Notes: a model not told the origin generated them from the sequence alone. A stretch of DNA of 64,000 nucleotides from Ochotona curzoniae (GCF_017591425.1 NW_024467120.1:1798001-1862000); one strand, 5' to 3'. Counted from the first letter of the stretch, positions 22,130-34,822 are shown. Program-made: numbers and translations.

Positions 22130-22590
22130 CAAAATTAGATGCTCCAACGGTGCTTGCTCGCACATTCACTGCAGTGCTATTACAAATGTCAAAAGGTAAA
22201 AATAGCCCAAATATCCATTCATGGGTAACAAACAGATTGTGGTATGTCTATGATACAGAATCTTACCGATCCCCAGAAAGACATAGAACTGGCACCTTCT
22301 AGAACATAGAAGAACTCTGAAAATATGGTGCAATGTGAAGGAAGCTATGTACAATAGGTCCCACATACTGTGTGGTTCTGTTTTGGGGTACGGAAAGTCA
22401 GCTATCTGCGGAGATCTAGGGAATGAGGGAAAGGGGGTGTTCAGTGAGTATGGGAGTGATGAAAATATTTTGGAATCGGATTGAAATATGATTGCACAAC
22501 AGTGTGAAAGTGCTAAATGCCATTGAACTGTTCACTTTAAAATGATTCCATTTATGTTATGTGAATGTCACTTCAGTGAAAGAGAGACAA
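22130..22590 (+). mobile_element. L1M 3'-end fragment, plus strand
   Basis: Sense L1M landmarks in order: 'aaaaatagcccaaatatcca', 'ttcatgggtaacaaacagat', 'gatgaaaatattttggaatc', 'tgattgcacaacagtgtgaa' and 'actgttcactttaaaatga'. This is the end of ORF2 plus 3' UTR of an old L1. Confidence 0.75.
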
Positions 22591-23964
22591 AGAGAGATTA
22601 AGGAGCAGAGAAGTTCCATGCAGTTACAAGTACTGGATATGTATTGGATGTGCAATTGACATTAAAATTGATGTGTTTTGATGATATTATTAACTATACA
22701 CAGATGTCCCAGTAGGCAGGAATTAATAATATCCACTTTGACAGAAAAGAAATGGAAGAACCTGATTGCTTCTCTGTTTCTGTGGCATACTGTGTTTTCA
22801 AGCATCGATTTCAATGGATTTTTTTTTTTGGACCAGCAGAACCCAACAGAAATTGATTGAGGTTACTTTAAGACTTGGAGCCATCTCAACTAAGCAAATG
22901 GGCTGAGGAACAGTTAGCACTCTTCTATTCCAAATATAGCCTGTGCTTGGCCACTGAGGAAGAGCGATTCATCGCTAGCAACAAGTACTCAGAACGCATG
23001 TGACTTGGCAGGTCTTGAGCTGTGAAGTAGATGCAATGCAGGCAAAAAAAAAAAAAATTGCTACTGCTTTGGAGAGGCAATGTACAGGGTGTTAATTGCC
23101 ATCTGCACTGTTTGGAATTGGGGTGGGAGATCAGTGAAGACTTTCTTCCTTTACTTAATGGATTTTCAGGACGGGAAAATTATAGTGAAAGCCCTGATCG
23201 TAAGACAGAAAGTGTACTTGGCATTAAACTAGAAAACTGGATGCTCCCTGCAAACTCATTGTGTAGATTCCTAGGTGGCAGAAGCAAAGGCCAGAGGATG
23301 TTCATTGGCACTGGCCCCTTGCTGTTTCTTACCACCCATGCCAGGTAGCAGAAAGAAAGAACAGAATGCAGAGTAGCTGAGAGGAGCAAGTTCTAATGGC
23401 TGCAGAACTGCATATCACCAACCAAGATTATTCCTGTGATTTCTGAAAAAGTAGGCCACAGGAAAATGTCAAATGAGATGGGAGCAGAGAGGAGTCTTAA
23501 GCTGATCCGTATTGCTCTGGGAATGCAGCAAAGCACATACCTGGACACAGTTTAAAGATTTAGATCTGAAGGCAGCGCTATGACACCATTCAGGACCATG
23601 CGTGGCATTCTCTTTGAGGATGCCTAGAGGAGCAGGTTCATGTTGAATCTTTATTTTCATTTGGCCACGGAGAAAATTACAGAACAAATGTTTGAAGTAC
23701 AAATGCTTGTAGAATCTGAGGTCCTAAAGTTGTTTTTTGACTAAACCCTGAAAGAAATCTTAAAGAATCAAAGAAGATAAAGAAAAAGCAAGTTTGTTAA
23801 TATGTAATTAAAAATAAAACTGCTCAGACTCACATTTTATTCCTTAAATCTCTAGAACTCTCAAGTCTATGCATACTCTGAAGTCAACCAAGAATTTTAC
23901 AGATTCAAACTCTGAATAGAAGGCTTTTCTGCCATTTTTGCCTGCCTTCATTCAGACCTCAGTT
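22591..23964. other. No feature seen
   Basis: Unique sequence. An A run at 23045-23057 has no SINE body. The 105-codon frame at 23031-23348 starts at this A run and has no domain. Confidence 0.5.
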
Positions 23965-24120
23965 ATTTCTTTTCCATTTTTGGTAACTGTATTTTTATTG
24001 CCATAAAATACACATGACAAAGAATTTACATGTAAACCACTTCAAGTGTACAGGTTAGTGGCATTAAGTACACTTTTTGCATGGTGCAGGCATCACTGTT
24101 GCCAAGCGGCTTTGGCAGAG
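23965..24120 (-). mobile_element. L1M 3'-UTR fragment, antisense
   Basis: 'attgccataaaatacacatg' and 'accacttcaagtgtacaggt', then 'tagtggcattaagtacac' follow a standard antisense L1M 3' region. Confidence 0.6.
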
Positions 24121-24181
24121 CAGGTTGGCAGGATGAATATTCTACATTGATTCTCTGGCTTATAAAATTGTCTTTTTTGAA

Positions 24182-24490
24182 ATATATATATATATATATT
24201 TATTTTGTTGGAAAAACAGATCAGACTTACAGAGAGTGGAAGAGACAGAAAGATCTTTCATCCACCGGTTCATTCTCCAAATTGTTGTCACAGCCAAATC
24301 TGAGCTGATCCCAAGCCAGCAGCCAGGAGCTTCTTCAGAATCTCCCACATGGGTGCAACATTCCAAAGCTTCGGGCTGTCCTTGACTGCTTTTCCAGACC
24401 GCAAACAGATTGCTTGTTGGGAAGTACTGCAACTGGAACATGAACTGGAGCCCATATGGGATTTATCCATTGAGCCATTGTGCTGGGCCC
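24182..24490 (-). mobile_element. CSINE with (TA)n tail, minus strand
   Basis: A (TA)9 run at 24182-24199 replaces the usual A-rich tail. Then 'agatctttcatccaccggtt', 'aagccagcagccaggagctt' and head ending 'attgtgctgggccc'. Shortened near the head. Confidence 0.85.
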
Positions 24491-24829
24491 TAGAACTGGC
24501 TTTCTAAGATGATTAGACTTAAAGACGCTAATGACTGTTTTTAGTAATAAAAAGAACGTGGTTAGCCCATGGCATAATTTGGGCATAGGGAAACGTAAAA
24601 TATCATCATTAGGTACGCCTGAACAACAAAGTAAAATTCAAAGGGCTGGGTGACGAGGCTTATATCATTTCTAACTATTTTTGCAAATTGAGAACATATT
24701 ACTCAGATTGGTTGCTTGACCCACACATCCATGGACAGAGTTGGGAAGGAGAAAGATGAGTTCCAGAATGGGAATTTCCACCTCAAATAGCTCCCACATC
24801 TCCTACAGCTCTCTATGTGTACCACAAGG
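24491..24829. other. No feature seen
   Basis: Unique sequence; its right part may already belong to the ERV-L remnant. Confidence 0.4.
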
Positions 24830-25150
24830 ACGCCTTTTAGCACTGCCTGTTCTCTCTCGGTAGAAATCGCTAAAAACCTAGAATTTTGTCCCGAGACTGA
24901 TTTGCAACATAATCTGAACTCCCAGCCTCAGAGAACACCCACTGGTTTAAATAGGAACCTTGGTTGGGAACAAATGGCCAACTGAAAGTTGGAATAAGCG
25001 TGTGTGGGAAGATCCTGGTGAAACTAAGGACATGAAACCCTGAACTCTGTCTCTGTGGCCAGTGGAAGAATCCCACCCCAACCTCCAGTGCAAGCAGCCT
25101 CTACCCTCTGGACCCCCATGATGGAATTATCCCATAATTTTCTCTTTTGG

Positions 25151-25170
25151 GGGAGATGACGGGAGATGAC
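25151..25170. repeat. 10-bp tandem duplication
   Basis: gggagatgac occurs twice head-to-tail within the ERV-L remnant. Confidence 0.95.
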
Positions 25171-25802
25171 GGTCCCCTCAAAACCTACTCTCACCACCGC
25201 TCATTGCTTCTAATCCTGAAACCAGACACAAACGCCAGCAGATCCTTCCAGATAAACTACACGGTGTGATCCGTGAGGAAGTGAGCTACACTCTCAAAGA
25301 ACCAGTAAACACATGTAGGAATAGAAATTAAATGTGTCAGATCATGGTGGAAGCAACATCATGTTGAATCAGGTGGAATTCTTTGATAAGAGTTCCTAAG
25401 GCAGATGGTTTTACCCAACAGGTTTTACCCAAGTAAATATACACTGAGGAAAAGGAAGTAACGAGACCTCATGGGAACTGCTGCACATCAGTTTTGACTG
25501 AATCTGGGAGGTCCAGAATGTCATGTGGTACTCCAGTGAGAGTGGGGCCTTGTGGAAGACAGGGCTTACATCTGTCTCTCAGATCTATGTGAGTCTTCGA
25601 ACCCCTCCTGTGGTTATTTCCGCAGCTTTGCAATGCATAATCCGAGTACACACAGTCAGTGCTGACAGAATATCTCCACGTTCGTTCCCTAATCTGTGAA
25701 GTGAGAAAGACCAGAGAAAAATTCCCTCTCTCCTACCTAGTTACCTAAAAGCAATACTTCATCCCTGAAGTAACTGCAGAAATTTGTGCCACCATCAGGG
25801 AC

Positions 25803-26297
25803 TTGAAAACTTCGGGTGCGGTGAGTCCTCCCACAACCCCATTAAACTTGCCAATTTGGCCTGTGCAGAGCACAGCTGGAGCCTGGAGAATTTCAATGAA
25901 CTATTGTGAAGTTGAACTAGGTGGTCACTCCAATCGCAGCTGCTGCATCAGATGTGGTTACATTCCCTGGGCCAATTCAAACAACTACTGGCACCTGAAC
26001 ATGCAACTCTGTGTCTGGCAGATGCCCCCTTCCTCTCCTTCTGTTAAAAAGGACCACCGCAATCAGTTTGGGTGGTCCCCTCCAGAAAGAGCAGAATCAA
26101 TTTGTTTCTTTTCTGGAAGAGGCAGACACATAACCTTGACAGTTCCACTTTGGAGTCAGATCAGCCATCCAGCATGGTGTCATAATTTTATCTACACGGA
26201 GCTCTGTCATCTTCTCTTTTCACAGGGTATCTTGCTGACCCATTATTCTGATGACATTATGCTGGTTGCACCTGGCGAGCAAGAAGTAGCTGCTTAA
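25803..26297 (+). pseudogene. ERV-L reverse transcriptase remnant
   Basis: Longest surviving frame of the ERV-L (164 codons). The N-terminal third matches the RT start region. The last 20 codons contain the catalytic-type DD pair with the preceding aromatic residue offset by a serine. It lacks much of the fingers/palm middle in-frame and terminates soon after the motif. Non-functional. Confidence 0.7.
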
Positions 26298-26439
26298 AAT
26301 AAAAATATGTTAAAATTTATTGGTAACACACTTGTGTGTCAGAGAATGAGAACTAAATCTGACAACAATTCAGGGTCCTTCTGCATCAGAGATAGTCCTA
26401 GGGGACCAATGGTGCAGGAACTTCTCAAGATATTTCTTC

Positions 26440-26790
26440 TTAGGTGATGGATAAATTTTACATCAACCTCTTCTACAACCAAGAAAGAGGCACATGCTTA
26501 ACGCGCTTCTTTAGATTTTGGAAGTCTCAAGTTGTTTATTTACTAAGTGACCCCAAAGCTACTGGTTTTGAGTGGGGCCCAGATCAGAAGATTCTAGAAC
26601 AGGTTCTGTGTTGCTTGGACACCATGGTCTAGCAAGTGTAATGTTGCATGAGGTGTCTGTTTGGAGTTGTTGGTTATGGGCTGTTATAGATAGATGGCTC
26701 TGCATGACCCTTGGGAGTCTGGAGCTAATCTTTCCTATTCTCTGTAAAAACCATGTGCCTTTTGAGAAAAAGCTCTTGGCCTGTTGCTAG
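26440..26790 (+). pseudogene. ERV-L RT connection and RNase H remnant
   Basis: Two overlapping frames (26444-26632 and 26572-26790) carry successive pieces of the ERV-L pol connection domain and the start of RNase H, with at least one frameshift between them. Confidence 0.6.
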
Positions 26791-28400
26791 GCCTTAGGAA
26801 AGACTAAACACACAACCACAGTCCCCAAGCTGCCATGCAACCCGAGCTGTCCACAGTGAACGGAGTGCTGTCTGGCACCACCCTCCCTCGCTGCCCTGAG
26901 CCATCAAGCTGATTATGCACCAACAGGTGGAAGCAGCACATCCACAATTTAGCCCAAATTGACTCTGAGATATAAGTCAATTACACAAAAAGGGATGCAC
27001 ATCCCCATGGGTTTCCACTCTGTTGCTTGGCATTCTCTCCCAGCCTGTACCTAGGATGTCCCTGAACACTTGACAAAGTAACAGCAGTCTCAACCTGGGT
27101 TATAATTGGTTCTTGATGATATGCATCACTCCAGTCCCTTTTCTGGAACATTCCCTAAAGACAGTGGAGAAGGCAATTCCTCCCAGCAGGATGAACCTTG
27201 AGGAATGCAATGAGTGTTTAATTGTAATCTCAGAAGACAAATTTTAATAGCGAAGTGAGCAGGGAGATTCATTATGTGCATTCCACCCAGCCTCTTTCTA
27301 TAGCTACTCCTGTCATTGCCCAGTGGGTCAGGAACAAAGTGGCCATGGTGACAGCCACGGGGGTTATGGCTGACTCAGCAACATGGACTTCCAATCACCA
27401 AGGCCAAACTAACATGGCCAATCTATCAGCAACAGAAACCAACACTAACTTCTGACACAACACAATTCCCTGGAATGACAAGCCGGCTACCTGTTGGCAT
27501 GTTAATTCACCCTATACCTCTTCCACAGTGATGGGACAGTGTTTGGTCCTTACTGGGTTAGACAACTTCCTGTGATACACAATTGCCTTCCCTACACACA
27601 GGGCTTCTGCGCAAACTACCATTCATAGAGTTATACAATGCCTTGTCCATTGTCCATTGGTATTCCATAAAGCAGTACCTCTGATCAAGAAACCCCACAC
27701 AAAGAAAAGAGCAGCACTTGGCACCAGTTCATGGAATTCACTGGACCCTGTTTTGCAATATCCTGAACAGCTGGCTTGACAGGACGGTGGAAGGGCCCTT
27801 TGAAGACCCAGTTGCTAAGGCACTAGGAGGCAAAGCCTTTAGTCTTGCGGCAAGGTTCTGCTGTCTTTTTCCATAGTGAGGTCTAGGAATCAAGTGGCTG
27901 GAAATGAGAGTAGCACCTCTCGTCATTTCTCCATTGCTCACTAAAAAATCTTCACAGCCTATCCTCATGATGCCATGGTCTGTTTGTCCAGTTATCTAGT
28001 TTCACAGGGAAAAAAAAAATGTCCCGCCATGAAGTATAATAATGATTCTATTAAGCTGAAATGTTAATACAGCCATGCAACACTTGGGGCTCTTCATCGC
28101 TTTGAGTTAGACAGCAAAGAATTATCCATGCTTGCTTGGGGGATGGATTCAGATCACCAAGGTGAGACTGGACTGCTACTCCATAAAGAGAGTAAGGACA
28201 AGCCTGTTTGAAATGCAGGCGCTCCCTCAGGATCACTCTTGTAGCTCTCACGCCCTGAGATCAAGGTCCATAGAAAACTGTGACAACCATGCCGACAAAA
28301 CCCATGAATAGCTCAGACCCAAGGAATGAAGGCTTGGATCATTCCAAGAGGAAAGGCAAAGAGAACATAGAATGGGAGGCAAAGGCAGGTAGTTATAAAT

Positions 28401-28849
28401 ACCAGCTTTGAGAGCATCAATTATCAAAATGACAACTGTAGAAGCCACAAACAGTTCAGTTTTTCTTTGTTGTCAATGTGTGTGTGATGTCTGTGATTCT
28501 ATTTCCACTAGAACCGTACGTGCCAGTCTTGTTCATTTCAAAGGAGTGAAAAACACTCTTGTACTGCTTCAGCCCTTTCCCCTAATTCCAGGAAGCTCAT
28601 GGAATGACTTCAGCTGAAAAGAAAAATTATTTTTCCTTAATTGAGCATCAACCTTGTATTAGACAAGAAGAAACTAGTAGAAAATGAGCAGTCTACAAAC
28701 AGACCACATACATTTAAAGACAATTTTAGACCATTAAATTCATCAAAAACATTAAACTGCTGGTGAAGGCTGTGTTAAGATTTTCTAGAAAAATGAACAT
28801 GGGTCATTTTCTTTGATAAGTCATGATAAATACTTATTAAAATCATAAA
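28401..28849. other. No feature seen
   Basis: Unique sequence after the ERV-L remnant; could hide a decayed LTR but none is recognisable. Confidence 0.4.
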
Positions 28850-29109
28850 GATATTGTGGCTGAGAAACTGATTGGGATACCACGTTGCATAGCCAAGTAC
28901 CTGGCTTCGAATCCTGGCGTTGCTGCAGTTCCCAACTTCCCACTAACACGGCCCCTGGGTGGTAGCAGGCACTTGGTTTCCTGCGACTCATTTGGGAGAT
29001 CCAGACTGAGTTCCTGGCTCCGAGTCCTTTTCTAGCCAATATAAACATGTTGGATATAAGTCAGTGGATGGGAGATTCGTGAAATAAATAAAACAAATAA
29101 TAAAAATAC
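28850..29109 (+). mobile_element. Old CSINE-like SINE, plus strand
   Basis: 'cctggcttcgaatcctggcg', 'atttgggagatccagactga', 'gttcctggctccgagtcct', 'agtcagtggatgggagattc' and AAT/AAAC-rich tail. Diverged. Confidence 0.7.
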
Positions 29110-29864
29110 ATTTTTAGAACCATAGAGATGCTCACACTTGGGTCAGTGTGCCCTCTTAATGCCCACCAGGAACAAGCATGCAAACATCGATTTACATTTA
29201 ATTCTCATGGGAAACTATAAGGCTGCTCAGTGACAAAGGCTTACAAAGGTCTTATAACAGGATTTGGGCTTGTGGTTTAAGGGTATAGGGCCTTGCTCCT
29301 TGCTAGAAGCAGTGAGAGTAATTCTATGAGAATCTTATCCAGAAGCAGGAAAAGCTAGAGTAAGGCCAAGGCTAGAATCAACACTGAAGCACTCATTGAT
29401 TTGATCCAGGATGAGAAGGAATTTATTATTATTATTATCTTATAAGGCAGTTTCATAGGCTCTGGGATTTCTCTTCCCTCTCTCCAAGTCCCCTCCCCTG
29501 CTGATTTCCCCCATATTATTACAGTAGCATACTCTTTCATAAACAGCTACATGTCCATCATTCTGCAATTTAAGTGTATCCGTACATTATAGGTATGGGC
29601 AATGCAGAGAGTCGAGAATTTGTTCCCTTTTATAGCTTGGCCAGTGTTGGTGAATTTGCTTGTATTCAGGCATGACTGTGGAGTAAGCTTATCCTTATGC
29701 TTAAGCCGTTGTGGCCTCGGCAAGCTCTTGTCTGGCATGGTTTCTGTGGAATCGTTCATGTTCAACATGAGCATGCCAGAGAGAGCTGTGAGTACAAGAC
29801 TGGATCCTGAACACGGCGGATGCTTTCTCTTTCTTGCCTTTCAGCCTAGACATTGTCTTCATCA
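29110..29864. other. No gene seen; short ATT run
   Basis: Unique sequence with (ATT)n near 29421-29438. The 159-codon plus frame at 29602-30081 runs into an antisense MLT1 and has no recognised domain. Confidence 0.5.
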
Positions 29865-30131
29865 ATTAATAAGAAAAACAAAATACCACAAACACAGAAT
29901 AGGGGTGTTCACACAACAGAAACTGATTCTCTTACTTACAGTCCAAGATCAAGAGGCGAGCAGGAGCAGTTTCTTCAGAGACGCCTTTCCTTGGATTGTA
30001 GCTGGCTGCCTCTGCCCTGTCTCATCCTGTGATCTTCTTTTGTGTGTGTGGAAGGAGACAGAGATTTCTAGGATGTTTTAAAAGGATGCCAGTCACGCAG
30101 GATCAGGGCATACCCTTAGGACTTTGTTTAG
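29865..30131 (-). mobile_element. MLT1-type LTR, minus strand, left part
   Basis: 'aaataccacaaacacagaat', 'cttacagtccaagatcaaga' and 'tctcatcctgtgatcttctt' follow antisense MLT1 order. Interrupted by the CSINE at 30148-30477. Confidence 0.6.
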
Positions 30132-30144
30132 CCTTATTTATCTT

Positions 30145-30147
<3 letters not shown>

Positions 30148-30182
<35 letters not shown>

Positions 30183-30477
30183 CTTGGAAAATCAGATTTA
30201 CAGAGAAGGCAATACAGAGAAAGAGATCTTATTTTCATCCTGTAAGTGGCCACAACATCTGAAGCTGAGCCTATCTGAAGCCAGGAGCCAGGAGTATCCT
30301 CTGGGCTTCCCACATGTATGCAGGGGCCCAAGGCCTTAGGCCATCCTTTCATGCTTTTCCAGGCCATAAGCGAGGAGCTGAATGGGAAGTAGAGCAGCCA
30401 GGACACTAGCCATCACCCATAAGAAATGTCGGTGCCTGCAAGGTGAAGAGTTAGCCACTGAGCCATTGCACTGGCCA
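30148..30477 (-). mobile_element. CSINE with (AT)15 tail and 16-bp TSD, minus strand
   Basis: (AT)15 at 30151-30180, 'gaagccaggagccaggagta', head 'gccattgcactggcca'. Flanked by ccttatttatctttct (30132-30147) and ccttatttacctttct (30478-30493), one mismatch. It splits an MLT1. Confidence 0.9.
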
Positions 30478-30493
30478 CCTTATTTACCTTTCT

Positions 30494-30605
30494 AAGATTC
30501 CTGTCTCCAAATGTAGACAAGCGACGGGGTTAAGACTATGATGTATGGTTGGGGAGAGAGCAGAGAAAGACACAATTCAAGCCATAACACTGTGCCTCAG
30601 GGCCC
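30494..30605 (-). mobile_element. MLT1-type LTR, minus strand, right part
   Basis: 'cctgtctccaaatgtagaca' to 'cacaattcaagccataacac' continues the interrupted MLT1 to its outer end. Confidence 0.55.
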
Positions 30606-33362
30606 AACATTTCTAGAGTTCTTTCAAGGAAGGTGAAGTCATGCACATATTGGTGGCCATATCGCCTTTAGAAGTCAGATAAAACTTGGAAATAGGCAAA
30701 CATCCAGCAAAGCAGAGGAGAAAGTGTGGGTAAAGTCTCCTGAGGAAATGGGTTCAGGGCTAGTTCAAATGGCGTTAGGGTGGTGGGCTAGCATCTTACT
30801 GGTTTAAATGATTAATTTTCCATGTTGCTACAATGTTGCTTCTGTAACCATTACAGAAGTGCACACCTAATGGGAAAATAGATGAATCACATGAAGTTTT
30901 TCCACTCCTTGGAAGTAAGAGAAAGCTAGTGGGTGCTTCCGCAGGGTATTTGGTTGTACTTATGTAGAAGACAATCAAAAGAGAACACCAATGGGGCACT
31001 GCAGGTGGGGAGGGAACCCTGAGGCAGGGGGCATGGCCAAGACCAGCAGCTGGAGAACACCTGGAAAGACCCTCGCCACTTCTGCTGGGCCAGTTTGGTT
31101 GCAGACTTCTGTTTTCAGAGCCTAGCTCCTGTGTGCTTCTGCTGCAATGCCCTCTCAACACATGGTGCGTGGAGAAAGTGGAAGGAACAACCAGCCTACT
31201 CCAGGCCATCTCCCTCCTCCCCACACCTCGGGGAACTTTCACTTCCTTAAACATTCAGGAATAAGATGATGAATGAGACTTTCCTTTTTGGTCTACTTTG
31301 TTATTATTCATGGAGCATTTCTTGCACTTGTTTATCTGAATGCCCTGCCCACACCTAAGGGATAAAGTGAGTTATAAGTTTTATTAAGATTTTAGATATC
31401 AGAAAAAAAAGTGGGGGGGAGTTGCTTCAGAACCTAAGCGTGTGGACCCAACTCCATCTTAGGGTAGATTATCACAGAAGAGAACATATGGCAAGCTTCA
31501 TGCTCCATTCTGCGGCCAATGCGCAATCTGGGCCAGCTCTATTTATAGGATAAGGGCGCCTGTCTCTCCTGCCCACTGATGTCCCCTCATCTTTGTAGCA
31601 TGCCGGAGTGCCAGCACAGCCTTGTAACACAGAATCCCTTAGATGTCCCAGCTATTCCACCCAAGGCTTGCAAGGACTTTCAGAGGTGAAAAAAGTTTGT
31701 CTTGAAGTAAGATGCCAACTGGAAAAAGTGTTTGTTTTCCTATGGGAAAAACCTCATAATGTTTTTCTCTTGCTCTGGGTCCATCACGGCAGTCCAGAAT
31801 GTGTTCTGGAGCCGTTTTGTAACTGGCCTGATAAAACTGAACTCTCATCTCACTCCGATTCTTCCCCCTGCACAATCCTTCTGCTTCAACCTTTCAGCAC
31901 ATTTGTCAACTCAAGCAAAGATTTTTTTTTTTAATTGCCACTCCATTAGCAAGGCATCATCCCATTTAAGGGCTGTGCATCATTCCTTTAATGGGATGAC
32001 TTGGTTCCCTCCCCAGATGTTCCCTTTCAGCAGATACCGCTGTATTTTAAAACTTGGGATAATTATAGCTCTGTGAACTCAGAGTGGGAGATTTCCTTGG
32101 CTCCAGCCAGTTCCCCCTCCTTAAGTAATAGCCTCATTGTTTAGTAATCGCCTTACTCACCAAGCCAGAGGATCTGTGTCAGCAGAGACATCGACTCTTT
32201 CGTGCTGGGTAAACAGTAGCAGGAGCAGTTTACCAAGAAACCAAAACACCCCATGGGACTTGGCCACAATTCTGACCAAAGCTGATTTCAGACTCCTCTC
32301 ATATGGAACCATTCCTTCGCCATCTCTCAGCCTCCAGGCAGAGTCTGTCCCCCTTCCTGGTGAGACTCCTGTTCAATGCAGGGTGTCTATGGCTGCGCCA
32401 AGCTGAGGTGGGAAGGCTGGAAATCCAGCTGTGGAAGGAAGGGCCTGGATGCTGGAAGTGCTCCTATGTGCTACCCACAAGAAAGTGAGAAGAGAGAGAA
32501 GTTTGCTTAGCCAGGCCCTGGAGACCATGCAGGTATGCCCTGCAGAGCCATGGGAGAGTTTCGCGTGGTGGGGCCTGGGGTGAGAGTCCAGGGGAGGGGG
32601 GTATTACATGAAAACAGGTGGTTCTTAGATCCCGTTGGAGGTCATTGCCTGGGAGTCTATACCCCAAGGTGAGTTTCCAACCCTACCATCCCAGAGTATC
32701 GGACAGCAGATTCTTCTGTTTCTCTTTGTCTACACCTGCTGAGACACGAATAGCTGCCTCGCCCCTGCCCCTTCCCTGTTTCCCCCCACCAAAAAAAAGC
32801 CCTCTTGCTCCTGCTGTTGCTTCTGAAATGCCCTAACAGATCTTCTTAAAGCATAGTGAGCTTAAGTCAAGCATAACTGATTTCCTCTTGTATTCATAGT
32901 TGACCTAAATGACTCTCCCTGCCCCATTATAATACCAGAGGCCGACTCTCAGCAAACCATCGAGAATGTATGCAATACATGTGTTTTCATAATACGCCAG
33001 AATACTATCACTGAAAAATAATGAACTGACAAAGACCCTTGTATACACCCATATCTGCATGCATACACATACATGTATGTGCTATTAACTGACAGTTCCT
33101 GCAGGTTCTCTCACTGTGCAGACTCTTCCAGCTACCTTCCTACAAAGCTCTCTCTTGCCCCTCCCCCAGAAAATACACGCACATTTGTTCACATCACTGA
33201 CAGTGGATCTCAGAGTGGGTGTTGGGACAGTGGGTAAGACTTTACTTGGGACACCCATGTCCTAAGTGAAGGACTATTTTGAGTAAGAGACTGCTGAAAA
33301 CCAAAAGATGCTGGGACAACTGTAAGAACAGGGTACAAGTTTCCCCTTTTAAAGGGAATGCA
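30606..33362. other. Long unique stretch, no gene recognised
   Basis: About 2.75 kb with no SINE, LTR or L1 that I can recognise. The largest frame is 152 codons on the minus strand at 30796-31254, without domain or splice context. 31690-32160 is AT-balanced with little repeat content and could be partly conserved. A short T run lies at 31921-31932 and an A run at 32791-32798. Confidence 0.5.
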
Positions 33363-33698
33363 CAGTGCAGGCTCCATGGCATAATAAGTTAAGCCTCCAC
33401 CTGCTGTGCAGACATTCCCTTAGGGGACTGAGTCCCGGGCGCTCCACTTCTGATCCAGCTTCCTGCTAATGTCCCTAGGAAAGTAGTGAGAAGATGGCTC
33501 AAGTCCTTGGGCCTCTTCACTCATATGGGAGACCTGGAAGATGCTCCAGGTTCCTGGCTTTGAATCGGCTTGGTTACGGCTGTTGTGGCCATTTGGGGAG
33601 TGAATTAAATGGAAGGAAGATCTCCCTCTTCATATTTATGGGGTCTCTCCTCTCTGTAGTTCTACTTTTCAAACAAAACAAAACAAATCCTAAAAATA
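33363..33698 (+). mobile_element. CSINE, plus strand
   Basis: 'aggctccatggcataataag', 'tccacttctgatccagcttc', 'ctcatatgggagacctggaa', 'gaaggaagatctccctcttc' and AAAC-rich tail. Moderately old. Confidence 0.8.
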
Positions 33699-34562
33699 TG
33701 GAATTTACATAATTTGTGACTTAACTGTCCCTTTGTAGAGAGGTCTTCCTCTTCTATACCAGGAAAAGGAGGGAGTTTTGACAATTCTTAGCTGAGAGTT
33801 GTGAAAATACACATCAACTTGAATCTGCAGAGCAAACCTCATTAGATCACTTTTATTCTGCACAACTGTCCTGGTCCCCTTCCTACAACATGCCCAGCTC
33901 CCACATCCCACCACCCCTAACCCCAAATCCCTTTTCCTTTGATTAGCCTAAGACGGTCTGCAAGCCATCCTTTAGGTCCCTCCTCCTTTGGTCATTGATG
34001 TTCTAAACACGATGCACATGTGAATGAGCTTCTTTGTGTTTGTCTCTTGGAAATCTGTCGTTTGCCAGTCTGCCTTATGAGACCTCATCTGGAGAATCTC
34101 AGAGGGAAATATTTTCCCTTTTCCCTAGAAGACAAGGGCAGGTCTGGGACCACATACCCTCCAGGGAAAGCCACTGCAATCCACTGCAAGTCCCTCTCAA
34201 GCAGCATCTGTTACGTTCTTTTAGTCTCTGCACAACTCCAAGCTCCACACACTGGTTGTTTGTAGCAACCTCTGCCCAGCAGGCAGCAAAGGACCTGGTG
34301 CCTAGCACATCCTAGAGTAAGAATCCTTGAGTGAAGATAGCAAGTTCGTAAAGCTGAGCAATGACAACTGAACTCTGTGGGCATGAAGTTGCACTTGCGT
34401 GTTCAGTCATGAGCTTGAGGTTGTTTCACCCAAGGCAGTGTGGTTGACTGAGTTGGCTTAGGGAAGGCTGATGGTCAAATGGTGGTGGGGTTTAAAGTAC
34501 TCCAGATACTCCTTGATTGCTACAAAAGCCTAGAAGTTATGTGCGGCTGTGTTAAGGTAAGA
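33699..34562. other. No feature seen
   Basis: Unique sequence. 33990-34210 has a faint LTR-like flavour but I cannot assign it. Confidence 0.4.
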
Positions 34563-34822
34563 TGGGGTTGGGGGGCAGTTAGCCTGGTGGTTAACACGCC
34601 CACATTCCACACCAAAATGCCCAGATTTGATATCCAACTCCAGCTTTCTGCTAATGGAGACCCTAGAAAGAAGCAGTGATGGCCCACACAGTTGGAGTTC
34701 CCAGCTCCTGGCTTTGGTCTTACCCAGTCCCCAGCTGTTGTAGATTTGTGGCGAAGGGAACCACTGGCTAGAAGTACTTCCTGTCTCCGCATCTCAACTA
34801 ACTAAATACAAATTTTTAGAAA
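34563..34822 (+). mobile_element. Old CSINE-like SINE, plus strand
   Basis: 'cagttagcctggtggttaac', 'gaccctagaaagaagcagtg', 'cccagctcctggctttggtc' and 'ctcaactaactaaatacaaa' at the tail. Confidence 0.65.

Larger units (their letters stand above)
24830..28400 (+). mobile_element. ERV-L endogenous retrovirus internal region, decayed
   Basis: A plus-strand, class III (ERV-L-type) internal region in the order gag/pro-like, RT, RNase H, integrase, dUTPase-like. The clearest part is 25800-26300, where a 164-codon frame carries the RT start and, near its end, a DD motif (altered from the usual Y-x-DD) followed by residues typical of ERV-L RT. RT-connection and RNase H remnants follow in shifted frames at 26440-26790, more at 27255-27455, and integrase-like remnants to about 27990. 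28030-28400 resembles the ERV-L dUTPase region. Stops and frameshifts break every domain. No env, and no flanking LTR pair recognised. An ancient, inert copy. Confidence 0.75.

Noticed and set aside
30796..31254. A 152-codon minus-strand frame
   Set aside because: No domain, no exon signals. Possible chance frame in GC-richer unique DNA.
33990..34210. LTR-like segment
   Set aside because: The resemblance is faint and I could not follow an ordered set of landmarks.
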